This document shows, in pieces, positions 48,721-57,605 of a stretch of DNA of 64,000 nucleotides. Location: positions 1-64,000 of the forward strand of contig JAFRQQ010000004.1 of the NCBI GenBank assembly GCA_017428525.1, read 5' to 3'. The stretch comes from Clostridia bacterium. GTDB taxonomy: Bacteria; Bacillota; Clostridia; Oscillospirales; Acutalibacteraceae. Positions within the stretch are counted from its first letter, which is position 1; each line of letters begins with the position of its first letter. The notes beneath the pieces were generated by a model. It was not told the DNA's origin. It ran no database searches and saw only the letters and a list, made by a program, of their open reading frames with translations. The position numbers and the translations under genes are program-made.

Positions 48721-50257
48721 GGTATTCCGCCTCGGTATTCACCGACCACAGATTTGCTTTCTCCGTGCTGCCGGCGAGAATGTTTTTCACGGCTTCAAAC
48801 GAGGTCGCCATGGAGTGGTCCATATTGTTGTAGCGATGCTGGCCGTTGCGGCCGACGCAGAAGAGATTCTCAAAGCCGTCCAGGAACGCGACGAGCTTGT
48901 CCATTTCCGCGTAGGTGTCAAAATAGGCGGGATAGGCCTTCTGCACGCGCTCGCGGTGGCTGTCGAGCACCTGCGCGTCCGGCGCGAGCACGCCCATCGA
49001 GCGCAGCTCTCCGACCGCCAGCTCCACGCAGGCGGCTTCGTCGAGGTTCCAGAAGTCGTCGCCCTCGGCGCAGAAATATTCCAGCCCGATCCATACCGTG
49101 TGCTGCGGGTCCTTGACGAGGTAGGGCGACCAGTTGTTGAAAATCTGGATGCGGCCGAGCTTGACGCCGACATCCTGCACATAGATCCAGCAATCCGGCA
49201 CGATGTTGCCCAGCGTCGGGATGCCGGTTTCGTTTTTGAGCGCGAGCTTGTCCACCAGCAGGCCGACCGTGACAAAATCGCGGTAGGGGAGGCCGGCGGC
49301 AATGCGCGCGGCGTCCGGCGCTGCGGCGCCGCCCATGCCCGCGACCAGGTCTTTGATCGGCATGGAGGAAATGAAAATGTCGCCTTCGATCAGCGTTTCT
49401 TTGCCGTCAACCGTGCATTTCACGCCGGTCACGCGGCCGCCGTCGGTCAGAATCTCCGTGACCGGATGGCCGTAACGGATCTCGCCGCCGAGCTCTGTGA
49501 AGCGTTTGCCGACTGCTTCCCAGAGCTGACCGGGGCCGAATTTCGGATAGACGAATTCCTCGATCAGCGAGGTTTCGACCTTGCGGTCCTTCTGCGGCAG
49601 GAGCTTGCCGACCATATCCTTGAGCACCGCGAGGATGGAAAGACCCTTCACGCGCTGTGCGCCCCAGTCCGCGGAAATTTCACTCGGATGGCGGCCCCAG
49701 AGCTTCTCGGTGTAGCCCTCGAAAAACATGGAATAGAGCACCTTGCCGAAGCGGTTGATATAGAAGTTTTCGAGCGAGGTCTCTTCCTTCTTGGCGACTG
49801 TTGATTTCAGATAGCTGCAGCCGGCCTTGACCGTGCGCGGCAGCCCCATGTTGATGAAGGTCTGCGGCTTCATTGAGATGGGGTAATCAAAGAATTTATG
49901 CAGATAGTAAATGCGGGAAATGCGGCGGCGGATCAGCATCACTTCATCCGTCGTTTCTGGATCCGGGCCGCCCGGCACGAGCGGTTTCTCGCGGCCGAGG
50001 AGCTTGTCGTCGATCGACGGTGCGCCCTGCGTGGGCAGGATCTCATTCCAGAACGCCGTCACGCGCGGATCTTTGGAAAAAAAGCGATGGCCGCCGATAT
50101 CCATGCGGTGGCCGTGGTACTGCACGGTGCGCGAAATGCCGCCGAGCGCGTCGCTCTGCTCCAGAATGACGACTTCATAGTCCTTGCTTTGCTTGAGCAG
50201 CTCATAGCCCGCAGTCAGTCCGGCCGGGCCGCCGCCGATGATAACGCAGCGTTTCAT
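48701..50257 (-). CDS. FAD-dependent amine-oxidase-fold protein (UDP-galactopyranose-mutase/protoporphyrinogen-oxidase-like)
   Basis: 518 residues from ATG 50257, preceded by GGGGGAAC. N-terminal dinucleotide motif [18 protein letters not shown] with [13 protein letters not shown], then the [12 protein letters not shown] stretch; near the end [19 protein letters not shown] closes the FAD site. The RYNNMDHSM form with GGHRFF is that of flavoproteins grouped with UDP-galactopyranose mutase, common in polysaccharide loci. It is coupled to a GT-C-like membrane protein. The substrate is probably a nucleotide- or lipid-linked sugar; inference from motif and neighbour. Confidence 0.75.
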   Translation of the reverse strand: MKRCVIIGGGPAGLTAGYELLKQSKDYEVVILEQSDALGGISRTVQYHGHRMDIGGHRFFSKDPRVTAFWNEILPTQGAPSIDDKLLGREKPLVPGGPDPETTDEVMLIRRRISRIYYLHKFFDYPISMKPQTFINMGLPRTVKAGCSYLKSTVAKKEETSLENFYINRFGKVLYSMFFEGYTEKLWGRHPSEISADWGAQRVKGLSILAVLKDMVGKLLPQKDRKVETSLIEEFVYPKFGPGQLWEAVGKRFTELGGEIRYGHPVTEILTDGGRVTGVKCTVDGKETLIEGDIFISSMPIKDLVAGMGGAAAPDAARIAAGLPYRDFVTVGLLVDKLALKNETGIPTLGNIVPDCWIYVQDVGVKLGRIQIFNNWSPYLVKDPQHTVWIGLEYFCAEGDDFWNLDEAACVELAVGELRSMGVLAPDAQVLDSHRERVQKAYPAYFDTYAEMDKLVAFLDGFENLFCVGRNGQHRYNNMDHSMATSFEAVKNILAGSTEKANLWSVNTEAEYHETGKK

Positions 50258-50318
50258 AAGTTCCCCCAAAATACGAAAATCAGGGAACGCCGGGGGCGCC
50301 GACGTTCCCGTAAATCAA

Positions 50319-50347
50319 ATTATACCATCCTGTCAAAGAAAATGCAA
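50319..50347 (-). promoter_or_regulatory. Promoter of the flavoprotein/glycosyltransferase pair
   Basis: Minus strand: TTGCAT (50347-50342), 17-bp spacer, TATAAT (50324-50319). The 5' leader then carries a hairpin GGGAACG ... CGTTCCC-like (50284-50310). Confidence 0.6.
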
Positions 50348-50400
50348 CCGAGAAAGCGTTACGATTCTATGAATAATTGTTAAAAACACATTTTATCTTT

Positions 50401-50979
50401 TCAAGAAATGATTCCGCCGATTTCCGGCAGGATGCCTCTGTGGTATTTCCCCCTCAGTACGTCGAAAACGAATGCCACCAAAAATGAAAAATCCTCAAGC
50501 GCCCATCTCATCCTCAAAAACAAGAGCGTCAGATCGCGCCGGATTTTTTCCATCGGCGTTTTCGGTGCGTCGGGATTGACAGATAAATAAGTATAGCTTG
50601 CCTCGATCAGCTCCTCGCCGAAATACAGCCTGGCGGTCATTTCCCCGTAAGCAGGGTCATCGATGACCAACCACAGCATGCGCGGCGTATAAACAGGAAC
50701 GCCCGCAACGACGTATCCGATGCCGCCGTTTTGCTCCACGGCCTGAATCGTATCCGTGATTTCCGTGCCGTCATCATAAAGCAGCTTTACGACGATGCCG
50801 TCCGGCGGAACACGGTTATCGCCCGGGAACCCGTAATCTACAACCAGGTTTTTTTCAGGAACTGACAGAATTTCCACTGCGATCAGTTTCGGCGTATTTT
50901 CTTCCTCCTCCGCAAATACAGGCGGGCTGCTGCAGATGATCAGAAGGATGCTTAAAAGCAGCGCAGTCATTCGCTTCAT
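50401..50979 (-). CDS. Secreted Big_3-like Ig-domain protein
   Basis: 192 residues. GGAGG before ATG 50979. Signal peptide 1-23 (VFA-EE). Residues 32-115 resemble a Big_3 Ig-like domain: VEILSVPEKNLVV, then PPDGIVVKLLYDDGTEIT, the usual (GxxVxxxYxDGTxxxIT) pattern. Residues 145-180 are helical and hydrophobic (LEDFSFLVAFVFDVLRG), a possible membrane-binding end. Paralogue of the shorter protein at 341-763. It lies 16 bp after the PrcB-like lipoprotein gene and should be the last gene of the ECF-sigma operon. Confidence 0.7.
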   Translation of the reverse strand: MKRMTALLLSILLIICSSPPVFAEEEENTPKLIAVEILSVPEKNLVVDYGFPGDNRVPPDGIVVKLLYDDGTEITDTIQAVEQNGGIGYVVAGVPVYTPRMLWLVIDDPAYGEMTARLYFGEELIEASYTYLSVNPDAPKTPMEKIRRDLTLLFLRMRWALEDFSFLVAFVFDVLRGKYHRGILPEIGGIIS

Positions 50980-50995
50980 TTCTTTATCCTCCGTT

Positions 50996-52081
50996 TTAGG
51001 ACGTCGGGCTGATAGCTTTTTTCTCCACGGTCAGCGTTTGTGTGTTCACGCCGTTCAGCGCGTCCTTCGGCACGCACAGGAGCGTGAGCCAGTCCGCCAT
51101 GTCGCAGGTGCCGACCTCCGGAATCTCCACGGTAAGGGTTACCGTGCCGGCGGCAAACTGCGCGTTTGTATAACGGTTCGAGCCGCTGCTCTCGGAGGTT
51201 TTGATAATCAGCAGGACGTTGTCGGCAAAGAAGGCGTCGTCGTAATGCGGCATCCAGTCGGCAAAACCGGCGGTGGAGCCGACAGGCTGCGTGAAACCGT
51301 AATCCGGATTCACGGCGTCCGGCACCCCGGGGCCGAGGTCGAGCGCTTCCCGGTTCGTCTGATAGAATTCCTCCAGCGCTTCTTTGCTTTGCACAACGGC
51401 AAGCACACCCTGCGATCCGTCATACTGCGGCGGATGCACGCGCACGAAATGCGGCGGTTCATAGCGGTGACAGACGTCGTTGTCCGGGCTCGTTTCCGTC
51501 GGCGCGGCGGTTCCGGTGATCGACGCTGTTTCCGTCTGCGCCGTCGCTTCCGCCTGCGACGTCAGCTGCACTTCCCCGTCCTGTACGGTGACGGTGATCT
51601 CTGTCGGCTGCACGCCGGTCAGGGCGTTCTTCGGCAGGGCCAGCAGCGTCAGCCAAGCCTGCAGTCCGTCTTCGAGCGGGTCATTATCACTGCGCAGGAT
51701 CGTCACGGTCTTGTCCCGATAGGAGGCGTGCATATAGCCTGCGGCTGTGCTGCCCTCCTCCGTGCGGGCAAGCAGCAGCGTGTGATCTGCGAAAAAGGCG
51801 TCGTCATATGCTTTTGCCCACGCCGGTTCGGCCAGCTTGCAGGCCTGCAGCGCGGCCGTGAAGTCTGCACGCGATTCGGCGAAGGAAACGGCGGGCAGCG
51901 CGCCCGGCGACGGGTCATTCAGCCGGAGAAAGCGTGTATAGACGGGATCCTCCAGCGTCGGGGCGGCGTCGGCGGCGGTCGCTTCCGCCGTGACGGTCGG
52001 CGCGTCGGTCTGCCCCTTGCCGCAGGCGGCAAGGCCGAGCGGCAGGCAGCAGCAAAGCAGCAGGGCAAGCAGGCGTTTCAT
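50996..52081 (-). CDS. Lipoprotein with two PrcB-like repeats
   Basis: 361 residues. Lipobox LAAC, Cys20. Two similar domains, about 45-165 and 215-355, each centred on YDDAFFAD (92-99 and 280-287) followed by an aliphatic strand (TLLLART, VLLIIKTSES), a V-T strand, and W-L-T-L-L-x-x-P-K-x-A-L-x-G-V near the end. A T/A/E-rich linker joins them. The single-domain protein at 788-1252 is a third copy. The pattern suggests the PrcB C-terminal fold; ligand unknown. Its place after the sigma/anti-sigma pair suggests a surface sensor or a target of the sigma factor. Confidence 0.7.
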   Translation of the reverse strand: MKRLLALLLCCCLPLGLAACGKGQTDAPTVTAEATAADAAPTLEDPVYTRFLRLNDPSPGALPAVSFAESRADFTAALQACKLAEPAWAKAYDDAFFADHTLLLARTEEGSTAAGYMHASYRDKTVTILRSDNDPLEDGLQAWLTLLALPKNALTGVQPTEITVTVQDGEVQLTSQAEATAQTETASITGTAAPTETSPDNDVCHRYEPPHFVRVHPPQYDGSQGVLAVVQSKEALEEFYQTNREALDLGPGVPDAVNPDYGFTQPVGSTAGFADWMPHYDDAFFADNVLLIIKTSESSGSNRYTNAQFAAGTVTLTVEIPEVGTCDMADWLTLLCVPKDALNGVNTQTLTVEKKAISPTS

Positions 52082-52097
52082 GAATCATTCCTCCGTG

Positions 52098-52844
52098 TCA
52101 GTTGTTCGGATTGTAAGCGCCGGAAACCGTTGCCGTTTCGCGCGGGCGGCGCGTGATGCCCAACGGGTTCAGCTTCTTATCCAGCCGGACGATGACCGTC
52201 TCCGCGTCCGTTTTGAAATAGACCTCAAAGCCGTCGGCAGTTTCCCGGGCGTCATGGGTCGTGACGACAAACGCGTCGGCAGGGTCCGCCGCGCTGCGCG
52301 TGGCGGGGTCCAGTGCGTTGTAAGCCGCTGCGATGATGTCTTTTTCGTGCAGCAGCATGTTCTTCGTCACCGTGGGCGTCCCGTCCGCGGGATGCAGGCC
52401 GTCCTCCAGGTAGATCTCCGTGATCGTCAACTCTAACGTCCGTGTTGTGTGCGCTTCGGCATCCCCGCTTTCGGCGCCGGGGTCGCCGGCTTGCGCCGCT
52501 GTGGCGGGGACGGTGCTGTTTGCCGCGTTCCGTGCGGTCGTACCGGCGGATGCCTGCAGCCGGGTTTCCTCCCTGCCGTCGGTGTGTCCTGCGGCGTCCG
52601 GGTCCGACGGCGCAGTCAGCAGATTCTGTATGCTCTGCAGCGTCTGCGCGTCGGCGGCCGACGTTGCGGTGACGCCGACTTCCGTGCCGAGCTGCTGCAG
52701 CTGTGGGCGCGCGGCCACGGCGGTGACGGCGCTTGCGAGCGCGCAGACGGCGACAGCCAGCACGCGCGCGGTCTGTTTATTTTGCTTTTTCTTATGTGCA
52801 GCTTTTGCGTATACGCTTGCGGTGAATGCGTTCAGATCCTTCAT
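52098..52844 (-). CDS. Membrane protein, probable anti-sigma factor
   Basis: 248 residues. A basic N-terminal part (1-27, rich in K and A) is followed by one membrane segment (about 28-46), a low-complexity A/T/D linker to about 130 and a beta-rich extracytoplasmic domain (LELTITEIYLEDGLHP; GFEVYFKTDAETVIVRLDKK). Its start overlaps the stop of the ECF sigma gene by 4 bp. That order and topology are those of anti-sigma factors, though the short N-terminal region has no zinc (ZAS) HxxxCxxC motif, so another kind of sigma-binding or none is possible. Confidence 0.6.
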   Translation of the reverse strand: MKDLNAFTASVYAKAAHKKKQNKQTARVLAVAVCALASAVTAVAARPQLQQLGTEVGVTATSAADAQTLQSIQNLLTAPSDPDAAGHTDGREETRLQASAGTTARNAANSTVPATAAQAGDPGAESGDAEAHTTRTLELTITEIYLEDGLHPADGTPTVTKNMLLHEKDIIAAAYNALDPATRSAADPADAFVVTTHDARETADGFEVYFKTDAETVIVRLDKKLNPLGITRRPRETATVSGAYNPNN

Positions 52845-53386
52845 GGGGCGAATTCCTCCTTTTCGAGCGCTGTTTTCAACGCCTGCCGCGCGCGGTAAGC
52901 CAGATTCTCAATCTGCTTGCGGTTCTTTTTCATGACCTGCCCCGCCTGTTCGTAGGACATCTCCTCGAAATACAGCAGATGCAGCACCGTGCGGTATTGC
53001 GCGGGCAGCGTGTTCAGCGCGGCATGCACGGCGGCGGCCTGCTCCTTTCGGAGGAATTCCTCCTCCAGCGTGCGCAGGTCGGCCGGGTCGCCCGCCGTTT
53101 CCAGCGGCTGCTCCCCGTGCCGGGCGCGGCGGCGCAGATGATCGGCCGTCTTGTGCCGTGCGATGGCAAACAGATAGGCCTTCAGCGGCGCTTTGAAATT
53201 GTAGCGGCGGCGATGCAGCAGCACCTCGACGAACACATCCTCCGCCAGATCCTCCGCGGCGTCAAAATCCCGCACGCTGCGCAGAATAAAGAAGATCAGA
53301 TGGGTCCGGTAGCGCGCGATCAGCGCGGCAAAGGCGGCGTCGTCGCCTGCCAGAAAGCGGCGATACAGTTCCTGATCGGTGTCCAT
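52841..53386 (-). CDS. ECF-type RNA polymerase sigma factor
   Basis: 181 residues. Region 2 (about 8-75): LYRRFLAGDDAAFAALIARY and SVRDFDAAEDLAEDVFVEVL, with the core-binding helix and -10-recognition helix ending in KAYLFAIARHKTADHLRRR. Region 4 (about 115-175): LNTLPAQYRTVLHLLYFEEM followed by a helix-turn-helix (YEQAGQVMKKNRKQIENLAY). GAGGTG precedes ATG 53386. First gene of a leftward operon with its likely anti-sigma factor and two surface proteins. Expected to direct the operon itself, but I could not identify its promoter motif. Confidence 0.93.
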   Translation of the reverse strand: MDTDQELYRRFLAGDDAAFAALIARYRTHLIFFILRSVRDFDAAEDLAEDVFVEVLLHRRRYNFKAPLKAYLFAIARHKTADHLRRRARHGEQPLETAGDPADLRTLEEEFLRKEQAAAVHAALNTLPAQYRTVLHLLYFEEMSYEQAGQVMKKNRKQIENLAYRARQALKTALEKEEFAP

Positions 53387-53529
53387 GGATGCACCTCGTT
53401 TTTGAGAATTCTCACTCTGTATTCGCCGGAGAGAGGAAAAACACTCATACCGGATGTCAGATTTCAGATGTTGGATGTTGGAATCGGACGGGCTTCGCCC
53501 GTACCCATTTTATCCGGGATCTGAAATCG
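53387..53529. repeat. Intergenic stretch with GATGTTG-type short repeats
   Basis: CAGATTTCAGATG, TTGGATGTTGGAATC and a small hairpin GGGCTTCGCCC (near 53489-53500) lie together; the end GGGATCTGAAATC is nearly the inverse of the GATTTCAGAT near 53461. No gene. It may be a decayed mobile intergenic repeat. Confidence 0.4.
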
Positions 53530-53560
53530 AAAAGGAGCCTGCGCGGTGCAGGCTCCTCGA
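53530..53560 (-). terminator. Terminator of yebC
   Basis: AGGAGCCTGC / GCAGGCTCCT stem, followed on the minus strand by TTTTCG. Confidence 0.85.
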
Positions 53561-53567
53561 ACGGTTC

Positions 53568-54305
53568 TTATTCGGCGTCTTCGGGGTTCTCCCAGTTGTG
53601 CCAGACGCCCTGGATATCGTCGTTGTCCTCGAACATATCCAGCATCTTCTGCATATTGGTCATTGTGTCAGGATCCGTCAGCTTCACATATGTTGAGGGG
53701 ATGTAGGCGACCTCGGCGGACAGGAAGGTGTAGCCCTTTTCGGCCAGCGCCGCGCTGACTGCGCCGCAGTCGTAGGGATCGGTGCGGATCTCGAAAATGC
53801 CTTCCTCGGTCAGGAAATCGGTCGCGCCGGCTTCCAGCGCATCCTCCATGAGCTGATCCTCGTCCACATCCTCCTGCTCGAGCAGGATCTGCCCCTGCTT
53901 GGTGAACAGGAACGACACGCAGCCGCTCTGACCCATGTTGCCGCCGTATTTGTCGAAATAATGGCGCACGTCGCCGGCGGTGCGGTTGCGGTTGTCGGTC
54001 AGCGCCTCCACAATCACGGCGATGCCGTTGGGACCGTAGCCCTCATAGACGATGGTTTCATAGTTGGCGCCGCCGCCTTCGCCGGCCGCTTTCTTGATAA
54101 TGCGCTCAATATTGTCATTGGGCACATTGTTGGCCTTCGCCTTGGCGATGACGTCCTTGAGCTTGGAATTGGAGGCGGGGTCGGGACCGCCCTCACGCAC
54201 ACAGACGGCGATTTCTCTGCCGATCTTGGTGAAAACCTTTGCGCGCGCATTATCGGTCTTTTCTTTTTTGCGCTTGATGGTGCTCCATTTGGAATGGCCG
54301 GACAT
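53568..54305 (-). CDS. yebC: YebC/TACO1-family protein
   Basis: 245 residues, normal length. MSGHSKWSTIKRKKEKTDNA is the diagnostic N-terminus; GPDPASNSKLKDVIAKAKAN and YEGYGPNGIAVIVEALTDN follow. The family was known as putative transcriptional regulators; recent work links members to translation of proline-rich or difficult sequences. Alone between two terminators. In many bacteria yebC precedes ruvC; here ruvCAB is 6 kb away on the other strand. Confidence 0.95.
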   Translation of the reverse strand: MSGHSKWSTIKRKKEKTDNARAKVFTKIGREIAVCVREGGPDPASNSKLKDVIAKAKANNVPNDNIERIIKKAAGEGGGANYETIVYEGYGPNGIAVIVEALTDNRNRTAGDVRHYFDKYGGNMGQSGCVSFLFTKQGQILLEQEDVDEDQLMEDALEAGATDFLTEEGIFEIRTDPYDCGAVSAALAEKGYTFLSAEVAYIPSTYVKLTDPDTMTNMQKMLDMFEDNDDIQGVWHNWENPEDAE

Positions 54306-54365
54306 ACAGTTCCCTTCTCTCTGAAAAATTCACGAAAATATTATATACTATTTTTCTCCCGGTTG

Positions 54366-54827
54366 TCAAGTGGGATCGGTCGCCGCCGGTTCCGCGGCCC
54401 GTGTCGGTTCCGCAGCTTGCGTCGGTGCGGCATCTTCCTTCGGCAGCATCGTTTCGTCGCCGATGTTGAACGGCGCGTTGTCAGGAAGGGTCAGGGTCTT
54501 CTGCCCCTGCGCGTCCGCAAACGAAACCAGACGCAGTACCTCTTTGCTTTCCACATTGAGCACAAGGGTATAGCGGCCGTTGGTCGAGGTCAGCTTGAGC
54601 TGATCGGCTTCTTTATCATAAACATAAGTGCCGCGGATGCGCAGACCGTCGTTGGAATCCGAAAAGGAGAAATTGCCGTCTTTTTTAAAGAACAGCACAG
54701 GCTCTTCAAACCGGTTGTCCGGATCGCTGTAGGTGTAGGCCGCGTTGAATTCCAGCGGCTTGCGGCTGCAGGCCGCAAACGAGCAGAGAATCAGCAGGGT
54801 CAGAATCAGTGCAAGCAGTTTTTTCAT
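54366..54827 (-). CDS. Small lipoprotein of unknown function
   Basis: 153 residues from ATG 54827 (GGGAG upstream). Lipobox FAAC, Cys20. The mature part has an all-beta pattern (VLFFKKDGNFSFSDSNDGLR; GTYVYDKEADQLKL; YTLVLNVESKEVLRL), reminiscent of lipocalin-like stress proteins that report residual structure of a small ligand-binding barrel. The C-terminal 25 residues are A/P/T/E repeats (AAEPTRAAEPAATD). Starts 14 bp after the YitT-family gene and may be its cotranscribed last gene. Confidence 0.6.
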   Translation of the reverse strand: MKKLLALILTLLILCSFAACSRKPLEFNAAYTYSDPDNRFEEPVLFFKKDGNFSFSDSNDGLRIRGTYVYDKEADQLKLTSTNGRYTLVLNVESKEVLRLVSFADAQGQKTLTLPDNAPFNIGDETMLPKEDAAPTQAAEPTRAAEPAATDPT

Positions 54828-54841
54828 AAGGAAAGCTCCCT

Positions 54842-55711
54842 TCATATGGTTTTTTTAAAGCCGTTGCCGAGAATCTCGTTGGCTTCGCTGACAATGATAA
54901 AAGTGTGACTGTCCACGGACTTCGCCGTTTTGATGATCGTGTTGATCTCGTGCCGCTTTGCCACGCACATGAGCATGTTTTTGTTTTCGCCGGTATAAGC
55001 GCCCTCCACCGGAATGATGGAAACGCCGCGCCGCGAGGAGGTGATGATCGCATTCGCGACGTCATGCGCCCGGTCGGTGATGATCATCAGCAGCTTGCCG
55101 CTGCCCGCGCCGTAGATCATGGCGTCGATCACCTTGGTGCTCACAAAGATGGCGATGATCGCGTAAAGACCGCTTTCGATGCTGCGGAAGGCGATCATAT
55201 TGGCGGTCACGACTGCGGCATCCGCCAGGCGCACCACCGTGCCGACCGTGATATGCGGCCAGCGCTGATGGATCAGGCGGCCGACAATATCCGTGCCGCC
55301 GCTCGTGGCGCCCGTGATCATGATCAGGCCCAGCCCGGCACCCTCGAGCGCGCCGCACAGCAGGGTGGCGAGAATTTTATCGCCCTGATACGCCGGCAGA
55401 AACAGCGCAAACAGGTCGAGCGCGGCCGCGAGGATCACCGTGACCCAGAGCGTATGCAGCACGCTGCGCTTGCCGATGAAAATCCACATCAGGATCAGCA
55501 GCGGCAGATTCAGCAGCAGGCTCAGCACGCCGACCGGCACGCCGCTGAAGCGGTTGATCAGGATCGCAAGACCGGTCAGGCCGCTCTGCGCGATGGAATT
55601 GGGCAGCGCGAAACTGTTGACGGCGGTCGCGTAAAGCGCGCAGCCGAGAAACCAGCAGCCGTTGTCGCGCAGCAGCTCCAGCGCGCGGGTCCGCTTTTCT
55701 TTTTTATCCAT
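54842..55711 (-). CDS. YitT-family (DUF161/DUF2179) membrane protein
   Basis: 289 residues from ATG 55711, preceded by GGAGGAGGGG; the frame runs on upstream inside mrnC. Five to six hydrophobic segments (about 15-180) carry NSFALPNSIAQSGLTGLAIL and ATSGGTDIVGRLIHQ. A soluble DUF2179 domain follows (GVSIIPVEGAYTGENKNMLM, then SHTFIIVSEANEILGNGF). Widespread in Firmicutes; function unknown. Overlaps the end of mrnC by 8 bp, so it belongs to the obg-mrnC transcript. Confidence 0.92.
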   Translation of the reverse strand: MDKKEKRTRALELLRDNGCWFLGCALYATAVNSFALPNSIAQSGLTGLAILINRFSGVPVGVLSLLLNLPLLILMWIFIGKRSVLHTLWVTVILAAALDLFALFLPAYQGDKILATLLCGALEGAGLGLIMITGATSGGTDIVGRLIHQRWPHITVGTVVRLADAAVVTANMIAFRSIESGLYAIIAIFVSTKVIDAMIYGAGSGKLLMIITDRAHDVANAIITSSRRGVSIIPVEGAYTGENKNMLMCVAKRHEINTIIKTAKSVDSHTFIIVSEANEILGNGFKKTI

Positions 55712-56117
55712 CCGCTTGCCCCTCCTCCTGCGGAATCGCATCGAACAGCTGCCGGATGCGGTCGAGCCTGCCCTGCAGATAGAGCCAGCCGAACAGGCAT
55801 TCCAGCCCCGTGGCATAGTGATAATCCGCCGCCGTGGCGTTCTTCGGAATGCCGCCGGGATGCGCGTTGCGTCCGCGCTTGAAAACGGCGGTTTCCTCCC
55901 CGGTCAGCAGGGGCAGCAGCGCAGCGGCGGCCGCAGCCTGCGCCGCGGCGCACACACGCTTCGTCGCCTGCCGGTGCAGCGCGTTGACCGGCTGATTTGC
56001 CCGGCTGAGCAGGTCGCCGCGCACCAGAAGATCAAACACGGCATCGCCCACAAACGCGAGCGCCAGCGGACTGAGCGCGGCGGGATTGGCCGCCGCAGAG
56101 AGTAGTGTTTCTGTCAT
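55704..56117 (-). CDS. mrnC: Mini-ribonuclease III
   Basis: 137 residues from ATG 56117, spaced from AAGGGTG; an upstream frame start at 56144 would overlap obg. A single RNase III catalytic domain without the double-stranded-RNA-binding domain: LSPLALAFVGDAVFDLLVR (catalytic Glu position is Asp here: GDAVF) and NATAADYHYATGLECLFGWL (EALIGYLYL-like). Matures 23S rRNA in Firmicutes. Lies 10 bp after obg. Confidence 0.9.
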   Translation of the reverse strand: MTETLLSAAANPAALSPLALAFVGDAVFDLLVRGDLLSRANQPVNALHRQATKRVCAAAQAAAAAALLPLLTGEETAVFKRGRNAHPGGIPKNATAADYHYATGLECLFGWLYLQGRLDRIRQLFDAIPQEEGQADG

Positions 56118-56127
56118 TGCGCACCCT

Positions 56128-57399
56128 TCAATTTCTGTAGTCAAATTCCAGATCGTAGATGGACACGGTGTCGCCCTCCTGAATGCCTTTTTCCTTCAGC
56201 GCATCGATGATGCCGGAGGTGACCAGCACGCGCTGGAAATACTGGAGGGATTCATAATCCTCCAGATCCGCGCGCTGCAGGATCTTCAGCAGCCATTCGG
56301 CCTCTACGAAGTAAACGCCGTCGCGTTCGGTGATCCGGAATCCGCGGTCGCTCTGCTTTTCAAACAGTGCGACGGGGATCGCTTCGGTTTCATAGCGTTT
56401 GATCGGCGGCAGGGTCTGCAGCCGGTTCCACACGGCGCGAACCACGGCGTCCGTGCCTTCGGCGATCGGCGCGCACATGGTCAGGAATTCATAGCCGCGA
56501 TCCTCAAAATAGCTGCGCAGCCGCGCAACCTGCGTGTCGTCGGCCAGGTCGATCTTGTTGGCCACAACGATCTGCGGGCGCTCCGCCAGCGCGGGATCAA
56601 AGACCGCCAGCTCACGGTTGATGACGTTGAAATCCTCGATCGGGTCGCGCCCTTCGCTGCCGGCGGCGTCGAGGATATGCACCAGCAGGCGGCAGCGGTC
56701 CACATGGCGCAGGAATTCATGCCCGAGGCCGACGCCTTCGCCCGCGCCCTCGATCAGGCCGGGAATATCCGCCATGACGAAGGAATTCCCCTCGCCCATG
56801 GAGACCACGCCCAGCACGGGCGTCAAAGTGGTGAAATGGTAGTTGGCAATGATGGGCTTGGCTTCGCTGACGACGGAGATGAGCGTGGATTTGCCCACGT
56901 TCGGGAAGCCGAGCAGACCGACGTCCGCCAGGAGCTTGAGCTCCAGCTGCACCTCCCATTCCTCGCCGGGCGTGCCGTCCTTTGCAAAGCGCGGCACCTG
57001 CCGGGTCGGGGTGGCGAAATGCGGGTTGCCCCAGCCGCCGCGGCCGCCCTTGGCCGCGATGAACGGCGTATCGTCGGAGAGATCCGCCATCACGGCGCCG
57101 CTCTCGACCTCGCGGATGATCGTGCCGCGCGGCACGCGGATGATCAGATCCTCGCCGCGCTTGCCGCTCTTGCGCCCGCCGGCGCCGTTGCTGCCGTTCT
57201 GCGCGGTGTATTTGCGCTTGTAGCGGAAATCGGCCAGCGTGGAGAGATTGTCGTCCACCTGAAAGACGATGTTGCCCCCGCGGCCGCCGTCGCCGCCGTC
57301 CGGTCCGCCGGCTGCAACGTATTTTTCGCGGCGAAAGCTCACCGCGCCGTTGCCGCCGTTGCCGGCCTTGATTTTTATTTTTGCAATATCAACAAACAT
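56128..57399 (-). CDS. obg: GTPase Obg
   Basis: 423 residues from ATG 57399, preceded by GGAG. Glycine-rich N-terminal Obg fold (FVDIAKIKIKAGNGGNGAVS; GGRGGWGN), G domain with G1 GFPNVGKST, G3 DIPGLIEGA and G4 NKID, and a C-terminal OCT domain (QYFQRVLVTSGIIDALKEKG, DTVSIYDLEFDY). Needed for late 50S ribosome assembly, and linked to ppGpp and to sporulation in Bacillus. First gene of an obg-mrnC-yitT-type unit. Confidence 0.98.
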   Translation of the reverse strand: MFVDIAKIKIKAGNGGNGAVSFRREKYVAAGGPDGGDGGRGGNIVFQVDDNLSTLADFRYKRKYTAQNGSNGAGGRKSGKRGEDLIIRVPRGTIIREVESGAVMADLSDDTPFIAAKGGRGGWGNPHFATPTRQVPRFAKDGTPGEEWEVQLELKLLADVGLLGFPNVGKSTLISVVSEAKPIIANYHFTTLTPVLGVVSMGEGNSFVMADIPGLIEGAGEGVGLGHEFLRHVDRCRLLVHILDAAGSEGRDPIEDFNVINRELAVFDPALAERPQIVVANKIDLADDTQVARLRSYFEDRGYEFLTMCAPIAEGTDAVVRAVWNRLQTLPPIKRYETEAIPVALFEKQSDRGFRITERDGVYFVEAEWLLKILQRADLEDYESLQYFQRVLVTSGIIDALKEKGIQEGDTVSIYDLEFDYRN

Positions 57400-57431
57400 A
57401 GGCGTTCTCCGGAACTGAAATCTTACCATTG

Positions 57432-57460
57432 ATTATAGCCGAAACCCCGCCGTTTCGCAA
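57432..57460 (-). promoter_or_regulatory. Promoter of obg
   Basis: Minus strand: TTGCGA (57460-57455), 17-bp spacer, TATAAT (57437-57432), 33 bp before the start codon. Confidence 0.65.
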
Positions 57461-57605
57461 TAGAAAAATCGGCGGGAAACAAAAATTATCATTATGTTAT
57501 TATATTATTTACAAATATTTTACTATCATTTTCCCCGAAAGTATGTTATACTATACTCTAATCATGATGAAATGATAAAATCGGGTAGTATCGGCAGGTG
57601 AGACC

